Below, piece after piece: positions 22,192 to 34,114 of a stretch of 64,000 nt of DNA (within the stretch, counting starts at the first letter, position 1; every line of letters starts with the position of its first letter). The stretch is taken from positions 18,508,740 to 18,572,739 of the forward strand of contig NC_077245.1 in NCBI RefSeq assembly GCF_947179165.1, read 5' to 3'. The notes beneath the pieces were generated by a model. The model was not told the DNA's origin. It did no database searches and saw nothing but the letters and a program-made list of their open reading frames with translations. The stretch comes from Solanum dulcamara (taxonomy: Eukaryota; Streptophyta; Magnoliopsida; Solanales; Solanaceae). Position numbers and translations under genes: made by a program.

Positions 22192-24505
22192 TGTAACACC
22201 CCTCAAAAAATTTCCCCTAAGATTCGGGCCTTCCTTGTACACGTGTAGGGCCCATCATATTTAGTTCGAAGTATGTGCTTGAGTTATGATGAGTCCCTGA
22301 GAAATTAAAGAGCGTTGGAGGTGATATGGGGTCATAGAGGACCCCTAGGACCGAGCTAAGTCCCAAAAAGGTTCGTCGTGGCTAAGTTAGGATGAGTTCA
22401 TATATGGGGTCAACTTCTAATGGGCCTATCTTTTGAAAGACGGAAATCTAAGTGGACCACGACTTATTAAATTAAAGTTCATTGAGTCTTCTTTCCAACG
22501 CCACCAAGAATGTAAATTTTGGAGTTCGGAGTCAAAAGATATGGCGATCCTAAGGTGAACGAGCACAACAGAGATTTTCAGGCCTGGGGTTCAACTACTG
22601 GAAATCTGGGCTTGGCGCCGTAGTGGCGCGATGCGCCACTATCGCACTAGAAACATGCCTCAGTAGTTTGGCCTCTGGCGCGGCGCGCCACTGCGAGGTG
22701 TGCAGGTTTTAGGCGTAATTGTCCTGGCGCTGCAATGGGGCGACGTGCCACTATCGCGCCAGGTGTATTTTTGCCTATTTTTCAGAACTTTTGAGAAGGG
22801 GTAATTTGGGAATCCTCCCAAATTATATATGTATCAGCCCTAACACATTTTGGGATCATTTTCAATCCCTCACTCTCTTTCTAAAAGCCCTAGGAGCTTC
22901 TCTCTCTCTTCTTCTTCTTCTCCATTTCCTACAAGAAGAGTTCCAAGAGCTTCAAGGTTTGAGTTCTCCATTAAAGACCCAACCACAAGGTTCTTTTCAA
23001 GTCTTCACTAAGGTATGTAAGTCTATCCAAAATATGGGTTAAGTCCACCCATGTGCCCTACTCTTGCTTAAGGTTAGATGTTCCCAAAAATGGAGTTCCT
23101 TGGTATGATTTATGGTTGAATGAGTTTTGTTTCCTATTTATTTGATTCTATATGTGTCAATGTTGTTAAGCTAAAAGGTTCCAAAAAAATGAGCCCTTAT
23201 GTGAGTATGAGTTGATGAAGAGATGAGTTGTGAAATATATTTTATTTATCTTCTTAACTATGTAGATCATGATAAAGGATGTTATTCTCTTGAAAATGTT
23301 GTTCAATAGGAAATGTCAATTTAAAGTCTTGAAATTGTGATAAACCTCAAAGATTTTCTCAAATGGATGAAAGAAATGATTGATTATATCTAGATGATGT
23401 TATATATGTGCATTTAAATTTCTTTTGGATATGTGATTGAGATTTATCGGATAATATGATTGGAAGAGATTGATTGTGATAGAGTTGATGAGTTGACAAG
23501 GTTGTAATGAGACTTGTCGATATGATTTGATTGAGTTGGTTGGATGGAGTTTTATGAGCATTGAGTCTTGGGAGGAGTATCGAGCACCGAATTGGGCAAG
23601 AGTATAGTCCATACTCGAACCCAGTACCTATGTTGCCAAACGTAGGGGGGATTGAACCGTTAAAGTTGGATGTTTCCCCGAGAGATTTGTCTTGACATTA
23701 TAGGACTTGGTTGGATTAGATCCATGAGTGTTTGATTCGTTCATATCCTGGCAAAGTATGAACGGTCGTGGCAACAACGTCGTTTGTTGTACCTTTACTG
23801 GCTCATAAGTGAGGGTTGTCGGATAAGAGAAACTCCCAAATAGGTCTTGATAGTACTCTAAGTCTTATTGAGTTGAATTGTATGTGATTGGTCCCGTCTA
23901 AATCATATTCTTGTTTAGACTTACAACATTTGATTGAGTTGTTATTCTCTTGAGTTGAGCTTCCGAGTTGATTAATTCTTCCTTGATGTTCATTGTATTC
24001 GGCCATTTTACGTACTCGTACATTCCATGTACTGATGCCATTTGGCCTGCATCGTTTCATGATGCAGACACAGATACTAGAGATCATCAATCGGCGCTCC
24101 ATTGAAGATCCATATACACCCTCAGCTAGTTGGTGAGTCCTCCTAGTTTCCGGAGGATGTTGAGCCTTCATGTACAGTTTTGTTGACATTTCCTTTATTT
24201 TGATTAATCGTAGCCATGGACTTGTCATTGGCACCTCTTAGACTTTGATAGAGGCTTCATAGACTCGAGTGTGGGGAGGTCGAACTATTATTTTGAGGAG
24301 TCTTATTTTATTGTCTTGTTGGGTTGTAAATGTTTGGCCTCCGGCCCCCATATATATATATATATGATCAGTATTTCATTATTTGAGTTTTCTGCTAAGA
24401 GAATATGATTGAATGAAGGTGTGACCGGACCAGGTGGTTCGCTCGGAGGTCAGAAATGGCCTTCAAGTGCCGGCCATGCCTAGGATACCTCCCCGGGGCA
24501 TGACA
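22192..24505 (+). repeat. G2 3' LTR (2314 bp)
   Basis: TGTAACACCC start and ggggcatgaca end. It has two GC-rich modules (22610-22765) where the 5' LTR has three. It is followed by tatac, the right half of the target duplication. Confidence 0.92.
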
Positions 24506-24762
24506 TATACCAAAATAAATATTGTAGTCTTGAGTGTCCTCGTTAGTAGTTATTCATTTTATAAGAGAGAAGTATTTATTGTTGTTTTCTCCTTATATTT
24601 GAGAGTAATGTACTCCCATATTATCATAGTAAAATCCTTCTACCCCGTGGTTTTTCCCCTCTATCTATTTGAGGGGTTTCCACGTAAAATTCTCATGTCT
24701 AATTTATTTTCATTATTTATTATCGTATCAAACTTTAGTTGTGGTGTTTTCTTCCCCCAACA
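24506..24762 (+). repeat. CopC 5' LTR, right half
   Basis: Continues the LTR interrupted at 14656 and ends cttcccccaaca before the primer binding site. The combined LTR length would be about 540 bp. Confidence 0.65.
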
Positions 24763-24777
24763 GTAGTATCAGAGCCC
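24763..24777 (+). other. Primer binding site of CopC
   Basis: Reads gtagtatcagagccc, close to the initiator-Met tRNA complement, adjoining the LTR end. Confidence 0.75.
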
Positions 24778-24957
24778 TCAGTTATTCTTTTTATTTTATG
24801 CGAAGGTACTATTTGTGACTAGTAAATTTTCGTGAATAGTAAATTTCAGTGAATAGTACTATTTACGTGAATAGTAAATTTTGGTGACAGTATATTTTGT
24901 CATAATTGTTCGCAAAAATATTCAGAAATGATCTAGAAGGGTGTGAAGCAAATAACA

Positions 24958-25787
24958 ATGTCGAATACAATAAAGTTTGACATTGAGATTTCAATGGGAC
25001 TAATTTCTCATTGTGGAAAATGAAAATAAAAGAGATATTGAGAAAGGACAATTGCTTAGCTGCAATTGAAGGCAGGCCCACAAACTTTACTGATGATAGC
25101 AAGTGGAATGACATAGACAGCAATACAGTTGCTGATCTACACTTGGCACTAGCTGATCAAGTGTTATCTAGTGTGGTTGAAAAATGGTCTGCGAAGAAAA
25201 TATGGGATACTCTTACGGGATTGTATGTGGCCAAGTCTTTGCATAATAAAATCATCTTAAAAAGAAGATTGTATACTCTTTGAATGGAAGAGTCCATGTT
25301 AGTTACTGAACACATCAATACTTTGAATACTCTTTTTTCACAACTTACAACAATGGGTTGCAAAATAGAGGGGACTGAACGTGCGGAGCTTCTATTTCAA
25401 AGTCTATCTGACTCGTATGATTATCTCATCATCAACCTGATGAATAATACAGACAGTCTAGTTTTTGATAAAATTATAGCCATCGTCTTAGAAGAAGAAA
25501 ATTAGCGCAAAAATAAGGAAGGCAGACAAGCAAGTTCGTAGCAAGCTGAAGCTTTGATGATGGTGAGAGGAAGACCAATGGAATGTGTCCCCAGTGGGAG
25601 TCACAATCATAGTAGATCTCAATCAAGAAGTAAGAAGAATATCAAGTGTTACAATTGTGGAAACAAAGGGCACTTCAAAAAAGATTATCGGTTCAAGAAG
25701 AGTGAACACCCTGAGTTATCAAATGCTCAAGAAAATATTGCAAGTACCTCGAATGATGGCGATATTTTATGTAGTGAAGCAATATGA
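24958..25787 (+). pseudogene. CopC gag (frameshift and stops)
   Basis: Copia gag. The start ATG is at 24958, and an early one-base shift (near 24995) is needed to reach the frame with WKMKIKEILRKDNCLAAIEG. UBN2-type gag motifs ADLHLALADQVLSSV and KKIWDTLTGLY follow. A stop at 25281 and another at 25503 interrupt it. The zinc knuckle CYNCGNKGHFKKDY (about 25647) has lost its last cysteine. Confidence 0.82.
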
Positions 25788-25799
25788 AATAATGAAGGC

Positions 25800-26394
25800 A
25801 GAAAATGTTTCACTGATATTTGGATCATGGACACAGGAGCAACATGGCACATGACTTCCCGGAGAGAATGGTTCCATCAATATAATCTTATCTCAGGAGC
25901 GTCTGTATTCATGGGAGACGATCATGCTTTGGATGTTATTGGTATTGGATCCATCAAAATAAAGATGTATGATGGCACGGTACGCACCATCCAGGAGGTA
26001 CGACATGTAAAAGACTTGAGGAAGAATCTATTGTCTTTGGTACAATTAGATAATAATGGATGTTCATATAAGACTCATGGTGGAGTCATGAAAATATCAA
26101 AAGGAGCGCTCGTAGTGATGAAAGTAGAAAAACTTGCTGCAAATCTATATGTACTGAAAGGTGAAACACACCAAGAAGGAGAAACATCAACCGTGTCAGC
26201 AAGTTCATTTGAAGAATCAACAATGATATGGCATCGTAAACTTAGTCATATGTAGGAACGAGGTTTGAAGATTATTGCTGAGCAAAAGCTTCTTGCAGGG
26301 CTCAAAAAGGTTTCACTACCCTTTTGTGAGCATTGTGTTACCAGTAAGCAAAATAGACTGAAGTTTAGCAGTTCCTCTGAGATCAAAATTCCAC
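25800..26394 (+). pseudogene. CopC protease and GAG-pre-integrase; integrase core missing
   Basis: The protease is recognised by WIMDTGATWHMTS (25822-25860), with an intact DTG triplet, and by RHVKDLRKNLLSLVQLD. The GAG-pre-integrase segment has MIWHRKLSHM, a stop at 26253, then FCEHCVTSKQNRLKF. Directly after SSSEIK (about 26394) the frame passes into the linker that normally precedes reverse transcriptase (RRSTRERRERSWHS). The whole integrase catalytic core, normally about 250-300 residues, is absent, so the element cannot integrate by itself. Confidence 0.8.
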
Positions 26395-27977
26395 AAGTTC
26401 GACGGTCAACTAGGGAGAGAAGAGAACGATCTTGGCACTCAAATTATTCTATGGAGAGAAATGTTGCATACTGTCTAACAGAAGATGGAGAGCCTTCAAC
26501 TTTTCACAAGGATCTGAAATGCCAAGAATCATTTCTTTGGATGGCAGCAATGCAAGAAGAAATTGAAGCTCTTCATAAAAATAAAACATGGGATCTTATT
26601 CAATTACCACAAGGAAGGAAGGCCATTAGAAACAAATGGATCTACAAGATCAAATGCAATGGTAATGATCAAGTGGAGAAGTATTGTGCAAGATTGGTGG
26701 TAAAGGAATTCGCTCAGAAAGAAGGTATAGACTTCAATGAGATATTTTCTCCGGTGGTTTGACTCATAACAATTTGAGTGGCCCTGGAGATGTGTGCTAC
26801 ATTTGACTTGTACTTGGAGGAGTTAGATTTCAAAACTGTATTTCTTCATGGAGAACTTGAATAAGAAATTTACATGCTCCAACCAGAAGGTTTTGAAGAA
26901 TAGGGAAAACAGAACTTGGTTTATAGGTTGAAAAAATTTCTATATGGTCTCAAACAGGCGTCGAGGTGTTGGTATAAGGGATTTGATTCCTTAATTATAG
27001 GCCTTGGATACAAAAGACATAGTTCAGATTCTTGTGTTTATTACAAGAGATTTGGTGATGACAATTTTGTTATTTTGTTGTTGTATGTTGATGACATGCT
27101 GGTAGCAGGCCCCAACAAAGATCGTCTCACAAATTAAAAGGCACAGTTGGCTAGGGAGTTTGAAATGAAGGACTTAGGACCAAAAAACAAGATTCTACGA
27201 ATGCAAATTCATCAAGACAGAATTAATAGGAAGATTTGACTTTCTCAAAAGAACTACTTGAAGAAAATCTTGCGATGATTTAAGATGTAAGACTATAAGT
27301 TAATTTCTACCCCACTTCCTATTAATTTCAAGTTATCCTCAAGAATGAGTCCTAGCAATGAAGCAGAGAGGATCGAGATGTCTCGAGTACCGTATGCATC
27401 AGCAATGGGAAGTTTAATATTCTCCATGGTATGTACAACACCTGATATTGCACAAGAAGTGGGAGTGATCAGTCGATACATGGCTAATCCTGGTAGAGAA
27501 CATTGGAATACTATTAAGAGGATCCTGAGATATATCAAGGGTACCTCAGATGTTGCAATGTGTTATGGAGGATCAGACTTTACTGTTAAAGGTTATGTTG
27601 ATTCAGATTATGCAGGTGATCTTGATAAAAGTAAGTCTAACACAGGTTATGTGTTTACTCTTGATGGAGGAGCTGTAAGCTGGGTTTCAAAACTGCAATC
27701 TATCGTGGCTATATCTACGATGGAAGCAGAATATGTTGCAGTTACACAATCTAGCAAAAAGGCAATATCGATGCAAATGTTACTAGAGGAGCTCGGGCAC
27801 AAACAAGAAAAGGTTGCTCTATTTTGTGACAGTCAAAGCGCCTTGCATCTTGCAAAGAATCCGACATTTTATTTAAGGACAAAGCACATACGAGTTCAGT
27901 ATCACTTTATTCATGAGAAAGTGGAAGAAGGCAGTGCGGACATTCAGAAAATTCACACTAATGACAACCTAGCAGAT
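26395..27977 (+). pseudogene. CopC reverse transcriptase and RNase H (stops)
   Basis: Copia RT begins about 26520 (WMAAMQEEIEALHKNKTWDL, KEGIDFNEIFSPVV). The YVDD catalytic motif is intact at 27084-27095. RNase H runs 27480-27977 (GSDFTVKGYVDSDYAGDLD, SISTMEAEY-like region, LFCDSQSALHLAKN, KIHTNDNLAD). Stops occur near 26759, 26775, 26861, 26901, 27136 and 27238. The open frame 27345-28079 carries RNase H into the PP2 tail. Confidence 0.82.
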
Positions 27978-28079
27978 GGTCCTGTTGTAGAAAGATTGAT
28001 TAAGCTTCAATGTTTTGATTACAAACCAAGTGGCCTCATCGTTGAAGGAATTGAGTTTCATCCTAAAACAATCGAATAA
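27975..28079 (+). pseudogene. PP2-like exon tail fused to CopC RNase H
   Basis: The last 34 codons of the PP2-like exon (GPVVERLIKLQCFDYKPSGL ... PKTIE-stop) follow in frame after DNLAD of the copia RNase H. The same tail ends the intact copy at 58689-59085. The junction lies within gcagatggtcc at 27971-27981. Any protein made would be an RNase H/PP2 chimera of no evident function. Confidence 0.85.
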
Positions 28080-29536
28080 GTCATCAGAGACGGATCTAAG
28101 ATTTCAAGTTTTATGGTTTCTGAACTAAAATTATATTTGGTTTCTTGGTTTGAGATACATTATTTATACTTATTAACTGAGTTTCTTAATATAAAGTGCC
28201 GAATTTGAGCCGAAGTTGTTGGGTTCTGCCAAAGCCGAACTCTATTATGGGTTTGAAGTATGCTCAAGTTTGCTCTGACATTATGGTCATTAAGAAAAAC
28301 TCTAAGACTTTATAAGTGATTTATTTTGCTCTTGTTTCCAAATTTAGCATTATATGTAACTTGTTTGGTTTATATGTATTTGTTGGGTTCATTCAAACCC
28401 TTAACTCTGTAGTGGTTTCGTCCCCAAAAGTTGTACTAATGTAGTTGAATTGCATTGAAATTGGTTTGAACACAATGCTCATTAAAACAACTCTAGACTT
28501 TATTAGTGATTTATGTTTCTCTTATTTCCAAAGTTAGTATTGATGATTTAATATACCATTAACAACTTTAGTTTACATGTATCTGTATGTCGAAGCCGTA
28601 ACTCTATTATGGCTCCGTCCCTGGAAGTTATGATAAGGTAATTAAAGTGTGTTCACTTTTGCTTGAACATTATGGTCATTAGAGAAAAGCCCTAGACTTT
28701 ACAAGTGGTTTATGTTCCTTTTATTTCCAAAGTTTGCATCATATATATTAGTCTGTTAAGTCTACATGTATGTACTTGATGTTGATTCATTGTTTCCCTG
28801 AAACAGACGTCTTGATTGACTCAAGTATGCTATTGATTTTATTAGTTAGATGTTCCAGTTGGAATTTAGAACATTGTGCCGCATGGAAATAACTGTAATA
28901 GTTGATTTGATATAAATATCGATATTTACAAGTAAATATTTTTCTTTTGGTCATAATGGGTTTATCTCTAAAGTACAAATTTGTGCGCACTAAACATTAT
29001 ATACACATTCGATTCATACTTTATTTTTCAGAATACTTCTTATCTTGGCTGACCATTTTCAAGCTCGAATAAAGGAGGGTTCATGATATGAATCCTCGTA
29101 ATACAAATATTATTGGGATGTGCTCACCTCGTAATGTTAACTTTGGAAATAAGAGAAACATAAATCACTTACAAAGTGTAGAGTCCTTCAATAATGTCCA
29201 AGCCAACATGAATACCTTCAATTTCATTAGGACAACTTGGGGGGGGAGACATAACAGAGTTATGGGTTTAGTAGGACCCATCAATACATATAAATTAAAC
29301 AAGTTAATATAATGCTAAATTTCGAAATAAGAGCAACATAAATCACTAAAGAAGTCTTAGAGTTTTTCTTAATGACTATAATGTCAAAGCCAACTTTAGC
29401 ACACTTTGAATCCATAATAGAGTTACGGATTTGGCAGAACCCAACAATTATGGCTCGAATAATGCATTTATATTAAGAAACTTAGTTAATAAATATAAAT
29501 AATGTATCTCAAAAAAAGAAATCAACAATAATCTTC
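28080..29536. other. PP2 3' noncoding region and palindrome centre, unit A
   Basis: Contains three degenerate direct repeats of roughly 190 bases (each with a ttattggtcattaagaaa-like block, ctctagactttata..gtgatttatg and ttatttccaaagtta). They are followed by the centre of the inverted repeat and then the same repeats reversed. An open frame of 67 codons on the minus strand (28787-28990) recurs in units B (47428-47631) and C (59786-59989), with no recognisable domain. Confidence 0.65.
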
Positions 29537-29897
29537 AACAATAAGGCCACTTGGTTTGTAATCAAAATTTTGAATCTTAATCAATCTTTCTACAACAGGA
29601 CCATCACTACTTTCCTTGCTATTAAAATTTCCCAATTCTATTTCCATCCATCCATCTCGTCGCAGTTTAGGAAATGTTGCAAGTCTCACAGTGTTGACTT
29701 TATCTTTAGTCTCAGTTTCACTTTGATAATTAACTTATATAATAGTTGAATTAGTAGATTCAAATCCACGGTACATATCTACCAATTCGAACACCAAATA
29801 AGCAACATAATATGTATTTGGTGACAATACTTTTGTTCCTATTCTTCCACAAATATTCAACCAACATGCATAGCCAAGACAGGCCACTTCTGAGAAT
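29537..29897 (-). pseudogene. PP2-like exon, right arm of unit A (3' end deleted)
   Basis: PP2 C-terminal half: FSEVACLGYACWLNICGRIG, KVLSPNTYYVAYLVFELVDM and DGWMEIELGNFNSKES. A stop interrupts it after ESTNSTII. Relative to unit C, about 90 bases containing the final codons and stop are deleted at about 29534. The acceptor before the exon reads gtaaat instead of gtagat, so the splice site is lost too. Confidence 0.78.
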
Positions 29898-30084
29898 TTA
29901 CAAAAAGTATTGTAAGAATCATTTCCAAATATAATTATTCTAAAATAAAACTTATTGCATGATATATAGAGCTTTATCTCCACAGTAGGTACCAGATGCA
30001 AATTTGAATTATTGGGCTTTGGGTACCGTATGGTTCAACTACTTCAAGGTTGTAATCTTTGTGATCTGGACCACGTCTACTATA

Positions 30085-30701
30085 GTTGCATCTATATACT
30101 TAGTGTTTGGGCATTTCCGTCATGCAGACCTCCTTAGTTGTGGTTGTGGTACTTCTTTGACTTCTTCTTGCAGTATGGCAGGAGTTTCACAAGCTCCAGT
30201 TTTCCATGACCTGTTTATTTATGGAGACACCCTTGGTGTAGGTATTTGGGTTTCCCTCTTGCCTCTTGGTTAGTTTCTATATTGTTCCCTCATTTTTCTT
30301 CTTTGAGCTTATCTTGTAACTTTTGCTCAAGTGCTGTCAATTCTAGTTGGGAGACTCCACCATGCTGATTCTTTATCAAATACCACATTTTTTGAAACTT
30401 ACATCCGATTAGTGGTAGGGCCACAACAACTTCATCCCTTTATTTGTTCATCGTAACTATTAACGATACAACAAACAATGTTTTTATCCAACTTACTGTA
30501 GAGATGATCTAGAATGAGCACAGAGGACTCACATCCAATCTCTCAAAAGTGACTTAAATTAGGTATCGTCTTCTTGAGTTTCTCGAATGGTGAGATAAAT
30601 CCCAATCTCATGTATGGCATCTTCTTCATTATGTGGACAACAATCTTAATGCACTTTTCCCAAAATCTTGTTGCTACATAAATACTTTTATTGTGATTCT
30701 T
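30085..30701 (-). pseudogene. CopE integrase/linker fragment, right arm of unit A
   Basis: The minus strand matches, with many changes, the copia integrase C-part found on the plus strand in the left arms at 45340-46010 and 57697-58365. Recognisable pieces are the end of the integrase core, SCCGPTTNRI and VSRNVVFDKESAWW. The CopD LTR interrupts it at 30702. Confidence 0.65.
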
Positions 30702-31008
30702 TGTTCACTATGAAGAATAGTTAGAAGGAAAAATAACTCTATTTCACAAGAATAGAATTACAGAAAATTTACACCATAAATTTTTCTCTAAAAAAAGTCT
30801 CACCAAACACTCTTTTCTTCTCATAATCTCTTCCTGGATTGTATTTTTGTGTGTTTATTTTCAAGAGAAACATAAGGCTTTATTTATAGCCTTAAAAATG
30901 TGGTTGGTGGCTGAATTTTTCGTTCAACAATGGAGGCTTCAAAGATGGTGGCTGATGGCTTCAATAATGATGTGCTGCTTCTAAAATGGGTTGATGGGCT
31001 GCTGAACA
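30702..31008 (-). repeat. CopD1 3' LTR (307 bp)
   Basis: In minus sense it starts TGTTCAGCAGCCC and ends agtgaaca, with short inverted termini TGTTC/GAACA. A TATA-like tataaataaag and a CT-rich region are visible. The polypurine tract (ctgaaggggggag) lies at about 31017-31028. It is matched by 49429-49734. Confidence 0.8.
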
Positions 31009-31048
31009 TATGATTTCTCCCCCCTTCAGTTGCATTCTAACAAAGCTA

Positions 31049-31720
31049 CTATCCGAAAGTTATTCCAACTATGTCTCTGCACAGCTCTAACATTTCTTGA
31101 GTGACCACCTTTGTCAACATATCTGCTGGATTCTCCTTCGTATGGATCTTCACTAGTTTCAACAATTGTTGATCCATCACCTCATGTATCCAGTAATAGT
31201 GAATATCGATATGCTTTTTTCGAGAATGATACATTGAGTTTTGCTTAAATCAGTAGCACTTTGACTATCACAATGTATCTTATACTCTGTTTGATTCATC
31301 TCTAATTCTTGGAGAAACCGCTTTAACCACAACATTTCTTTACCAGCTTCTTCTACAACAATATACTCTGCTTCAGTTATGGATAGTGCAACACACTTCT
31401 GCAATTTTGACTGCCATGACATAGCTCCCCCTACAAAAGTATAAAGATATCCTAAAGTTGATTTTCTACCATCAGGATCTTCGGCCATATCTAAATTTGT
31501 ATAGCTTTCCAAGACTGGATCAGCTCCCCCAAAGCACAGACTTGATTTTGAAGTACCCTTAAGACAACTGAGAATCCACTTAATGTCTCCCAATGTTTCT
31601 TTCCAGGGTTAGAAAAAAGATGACTCACCATACCTATCGCATGTGCGATATCTAGCCTCCTACAAACCATGGCATACATCAAACTTCCAGCTACTGAAAA
31701 ATATGGAATTGTAGACATCT
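31049..31720 (-). pseudogene. CopD1 RNase H and end of pol (frameshifts)
   Basis: Motifs in order: MSTIPYFSVAGSLMYAMVC, KSTLGYLYTFVGGAMSWQSK, SITEAEYIVVEEAGKEMLWL, IHCDSQSATDLSK, HSRKKHIDIHYYWIHEV and KENPADMLTKVV. These are the RNase H and tether of Tnt1-type copia. Two frameshifts (near 31230 and 31520) break it. G3 begins at 31721 directly upstream in the minus sense. Confidence 0.85.
31716..31720. repeat. Target-site duplication of G3, left copy (catct)
   Basis: catct precedes TGTCATGCC at 31721 and recurs at 41348-41352. The uninterrupted site gtagacatctcctcaatc is present in CopD2 at about 53847. Confidence 0.95.
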
Positions 31721-34003
31721 TGTCATGCCTCGAGAGGGTACCCTAGATGTGGCCGGCACTCGAAAATCAATGCTGGCTTCAAGAGAACCACTTGGTCCAA
31801 TCACACTTCCATTCAGTCACATTCTATTAACGGAAGACTCAAATCATAAGGATACTATTCATAATTAAGTCCAAAGGCCAACCACATATCCAATCAACAA
31901 CTTGTAAGAATAAAACTAGTCAAAACGAAACAAATCAACAACATCCACACTACAGTCTATAAAGCCTCTATCAACAATCTAGGAGGTTCCAATGACAGGT
32001 CTATGGCTACCACAATTCAAAATAAAAGAAAACTAATCAAAGCTAAAAAGATAATTTCGGTATCCTCCAGAAACAGGGAGGACTCACCAACTAGCTGGAA
32101 GTGAATAGATCTTCAATGGTACGCAGGTTGATAACCTCTAGTACCTGTCTCTGCATTATGAAATGATGTAGGCCAAATGGCGTTAGTACGTGGAATGTAA
32201 GAGTATGTAAAATGGCCGATTGAAACAAACATTAAGGAAGAATCACATCAACTCGAAATCTCAACTCAGAGGAAGGAACAATTCAACCCAAGTGTCCTAA
32301 GTCTAAGCAAGAATATGTTTTAGACAATACCAATCAAATACAATTCAACCCAATCCGACTCACAGTACTATCAAGACCTATATGGGAGTTTCTCTTATTC
32401 GACAACCATCACTTATGAGCCAGTGATAGTACAACAAGCCAATGTTATTGCCACGTCCGTTTATACTTTGCCAGGGTATGAATGAATCAACCAATCATGG
32501 ATCCATAACCAATCAAGTCTTATCATGTCAAGATGATAATTTGGGAAACATCTAACTTTAATGGTCCGATCCCCTCCTACGTTTGGTGATGTAGTTATTG
32601 GATTCAAGTTATTACTTACTCTTACCCAATTTGGTGCTGATACTCCTCCCAAGACTCAACGCTCATAAAACTCTGTACAATCAACTCAATCTAATCATAA
32701 TGATGAGTCTTATTTGGACCCTTGTCAATTCAACAATTTTATCGCAATCAACATCTCAACCAATCATACCATCCAATCAATCCCAATCACATCTTTCAAG
32801 AGTAGTTAACTATGCATTTATGGTGGAATTTAATCCTATCCAATCATTCCCTCGTTCATTTTACAAATCTTTTGGGGACTCGTCAAGACTCCAAGACTCT
32901 AAATCCACAATTTGAGATAATCAACATATTTAAGTTTTTAACAAAATATATTCAACAACTTATATCAACCGACTCTTAGACATAAAAAATTTTGTATAAC
33001 AATTCATATCAATCAACTCACATCAACATAAGCATTTATCAATTTCTTCACTCAACAACTTCAACATAACAAAAATTAAGTTAATAGATGAAAAAGACTC
33101 ATTTGGACATAAATTCACCAAGAAACTCCATTCTTATGAACATTCAATCTCAAAGAAGATGTAGGACATATGGGTGGATTCAACCCATGCTTTGAGTAGC
33201 CTTACATACCTTAGAATAGATTTTGAAGAAACCTTATTGTTAGTTCTTCAATGGGAAGCTTGAATTTTTTTAGGGCAATTCTTGTTGGAGATGGATTGAG
33301 AGAGAAGAAGATGAAGATTAGGGCTTTTTAGAGAGGCAAAACACTGAAAAAAATGGCCAAAACATTCCAAGTTAGTGTATTTATGTTTAGGAAAAATATC
33401 CAAATTTCCCTTCATCAAAATCTTGAAAAATGGGTTAAAACCCTTCTGGCGCTATAGTGGCGCGCCGCGCCACTGCGGCGCCAAGCCTGAAATTTTTAAA
33501 ATCTGGAAAATGGGCTTAAAAACCCTGCAGGTATTTTAGTGGCGCGTTGCACAAAGGGCCAAACTACTGAGGCTAGTTTCTAGTGCTATAGTGGCGTCGA
33601 GCGCCATTGGAGCGCCAGGCCTGAAATTCCTGCAATGATGGTCCAGGCCTGAAATTCCTACAGTGATAGTCTGTCGTAAAATAGCCATAACTTTTCACTC
33701 CGAACTCCAAAAATTGAAATCTTGGTGGAGTTGAAAAGAAGACTCAAAGACCTTTAATTTATAGTTCATGGTCCACCCAGTTCGTTATATTCAAAGAGAT
33801 GTCATCGTTGGAAGTTGACCCTTATACGAACTCATTCAAAAACTTTGCCGAAATGAATTCTTTGGACCTGGCTTAGTTTTAGGGATCCCTTATGACCCTA
33901 AATCGCATCTAATACCCGTAAATTACTTTAAAATCATCGAGTACTATCCTATACATATATGAAGAATGGTCTGAATCTTAGTGAAAAAATTTGGGGTGTT
34001 ACA
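31721..34003 (-). repeat. G3 3' LTR (2283 bp)
   Basis: Bounded by tgtcatgcc and ggggtgttaca. The polypurine tract follows at about 34004-34018 (minus sense ccaaggggtagataa). It pairs with 39029-41347. Confidence 0.9.
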
Positions 34004-34114
34004 TTATCTACCCCTTGGGATCATTCATCCTCGAATGACGAGTAAACCAAGGATGGAATTGAGGTACAAATCACAATCAGAACTCAATCATTCAACCAAT
34101 CAAATTCTCAAAAT

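Larger units (their letters stand above)
14657..24505 (+). mobile_element. G2: complete Ty3/gypsy chromovirus (Tekay/Del-like), 9.85 kb
   Basis: Full structure in the plus direction: 5' LTR 14657-17118, primer binding site, gag-pol 17335-22065, polypurine tract, 3' LTR 22192-24505. Flanking five bases are tacac on the left and tatac on the right, an imperfect target duplication inside the CopC LTR. The LTR pair differs by about 148 bases, almost all explained by one missing GC-rich module (135 bases) and a shorter TA run in the 3' LTR. Scattered substitutions, about four in the first 104 aligned bases, point to a moderate age. Confidence 0.92.
14373..28000 (+). mobile_element. CopC: Ty1/copia element, 5' LTR split by G2, 3' end replaced by PP2 tail
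   Basis: The 5' LTR is in two halves: 14373-14656 (TATA box cctataaatagag near 14580) and 24506-24762 (ending cccccaaca). The primer binding site and decayed gag-pol follow. There is no 3' LTR, because sequence homology passes from RNase H into a PP2-like exon at about 27975. The element is dead: gag has stops, the integrase core is deleted and several pol stops exist. It is older than G2, which lies inside it. Confidence 0.75.
27975..30701. repeat. PP2 inverted-repeat unit A (left arm mostly lost)
   Basis: First of three copies of a large inverted repeat. The right arm (about 29300-30701, minus sense) carries a PP2-like exon and a degraded copia integrase linker. The left arm is reduced to the PP2 tail 27975-28079 plus its 3' noncoding region, since CopC sequence replaces everything upstream. 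It matches units B (45257-49428) and C (57611-61160) nearly throughout. Confidence 0.82.

Noticed and set aside
24763..24777. tRNA gene signal near tatcagagcc
   Set aside because: Only the short tRNA-complementary primer binding site is present, without cloverleaf sequence.
27975..30701. Inverted-repeat units as MITEs or foldback DNA transposons
   Set aside because: No terminal inverted repeats with target duplications at the unit ends; the arms are gene and copia pieces, and the borders are those of a segmental duplication.
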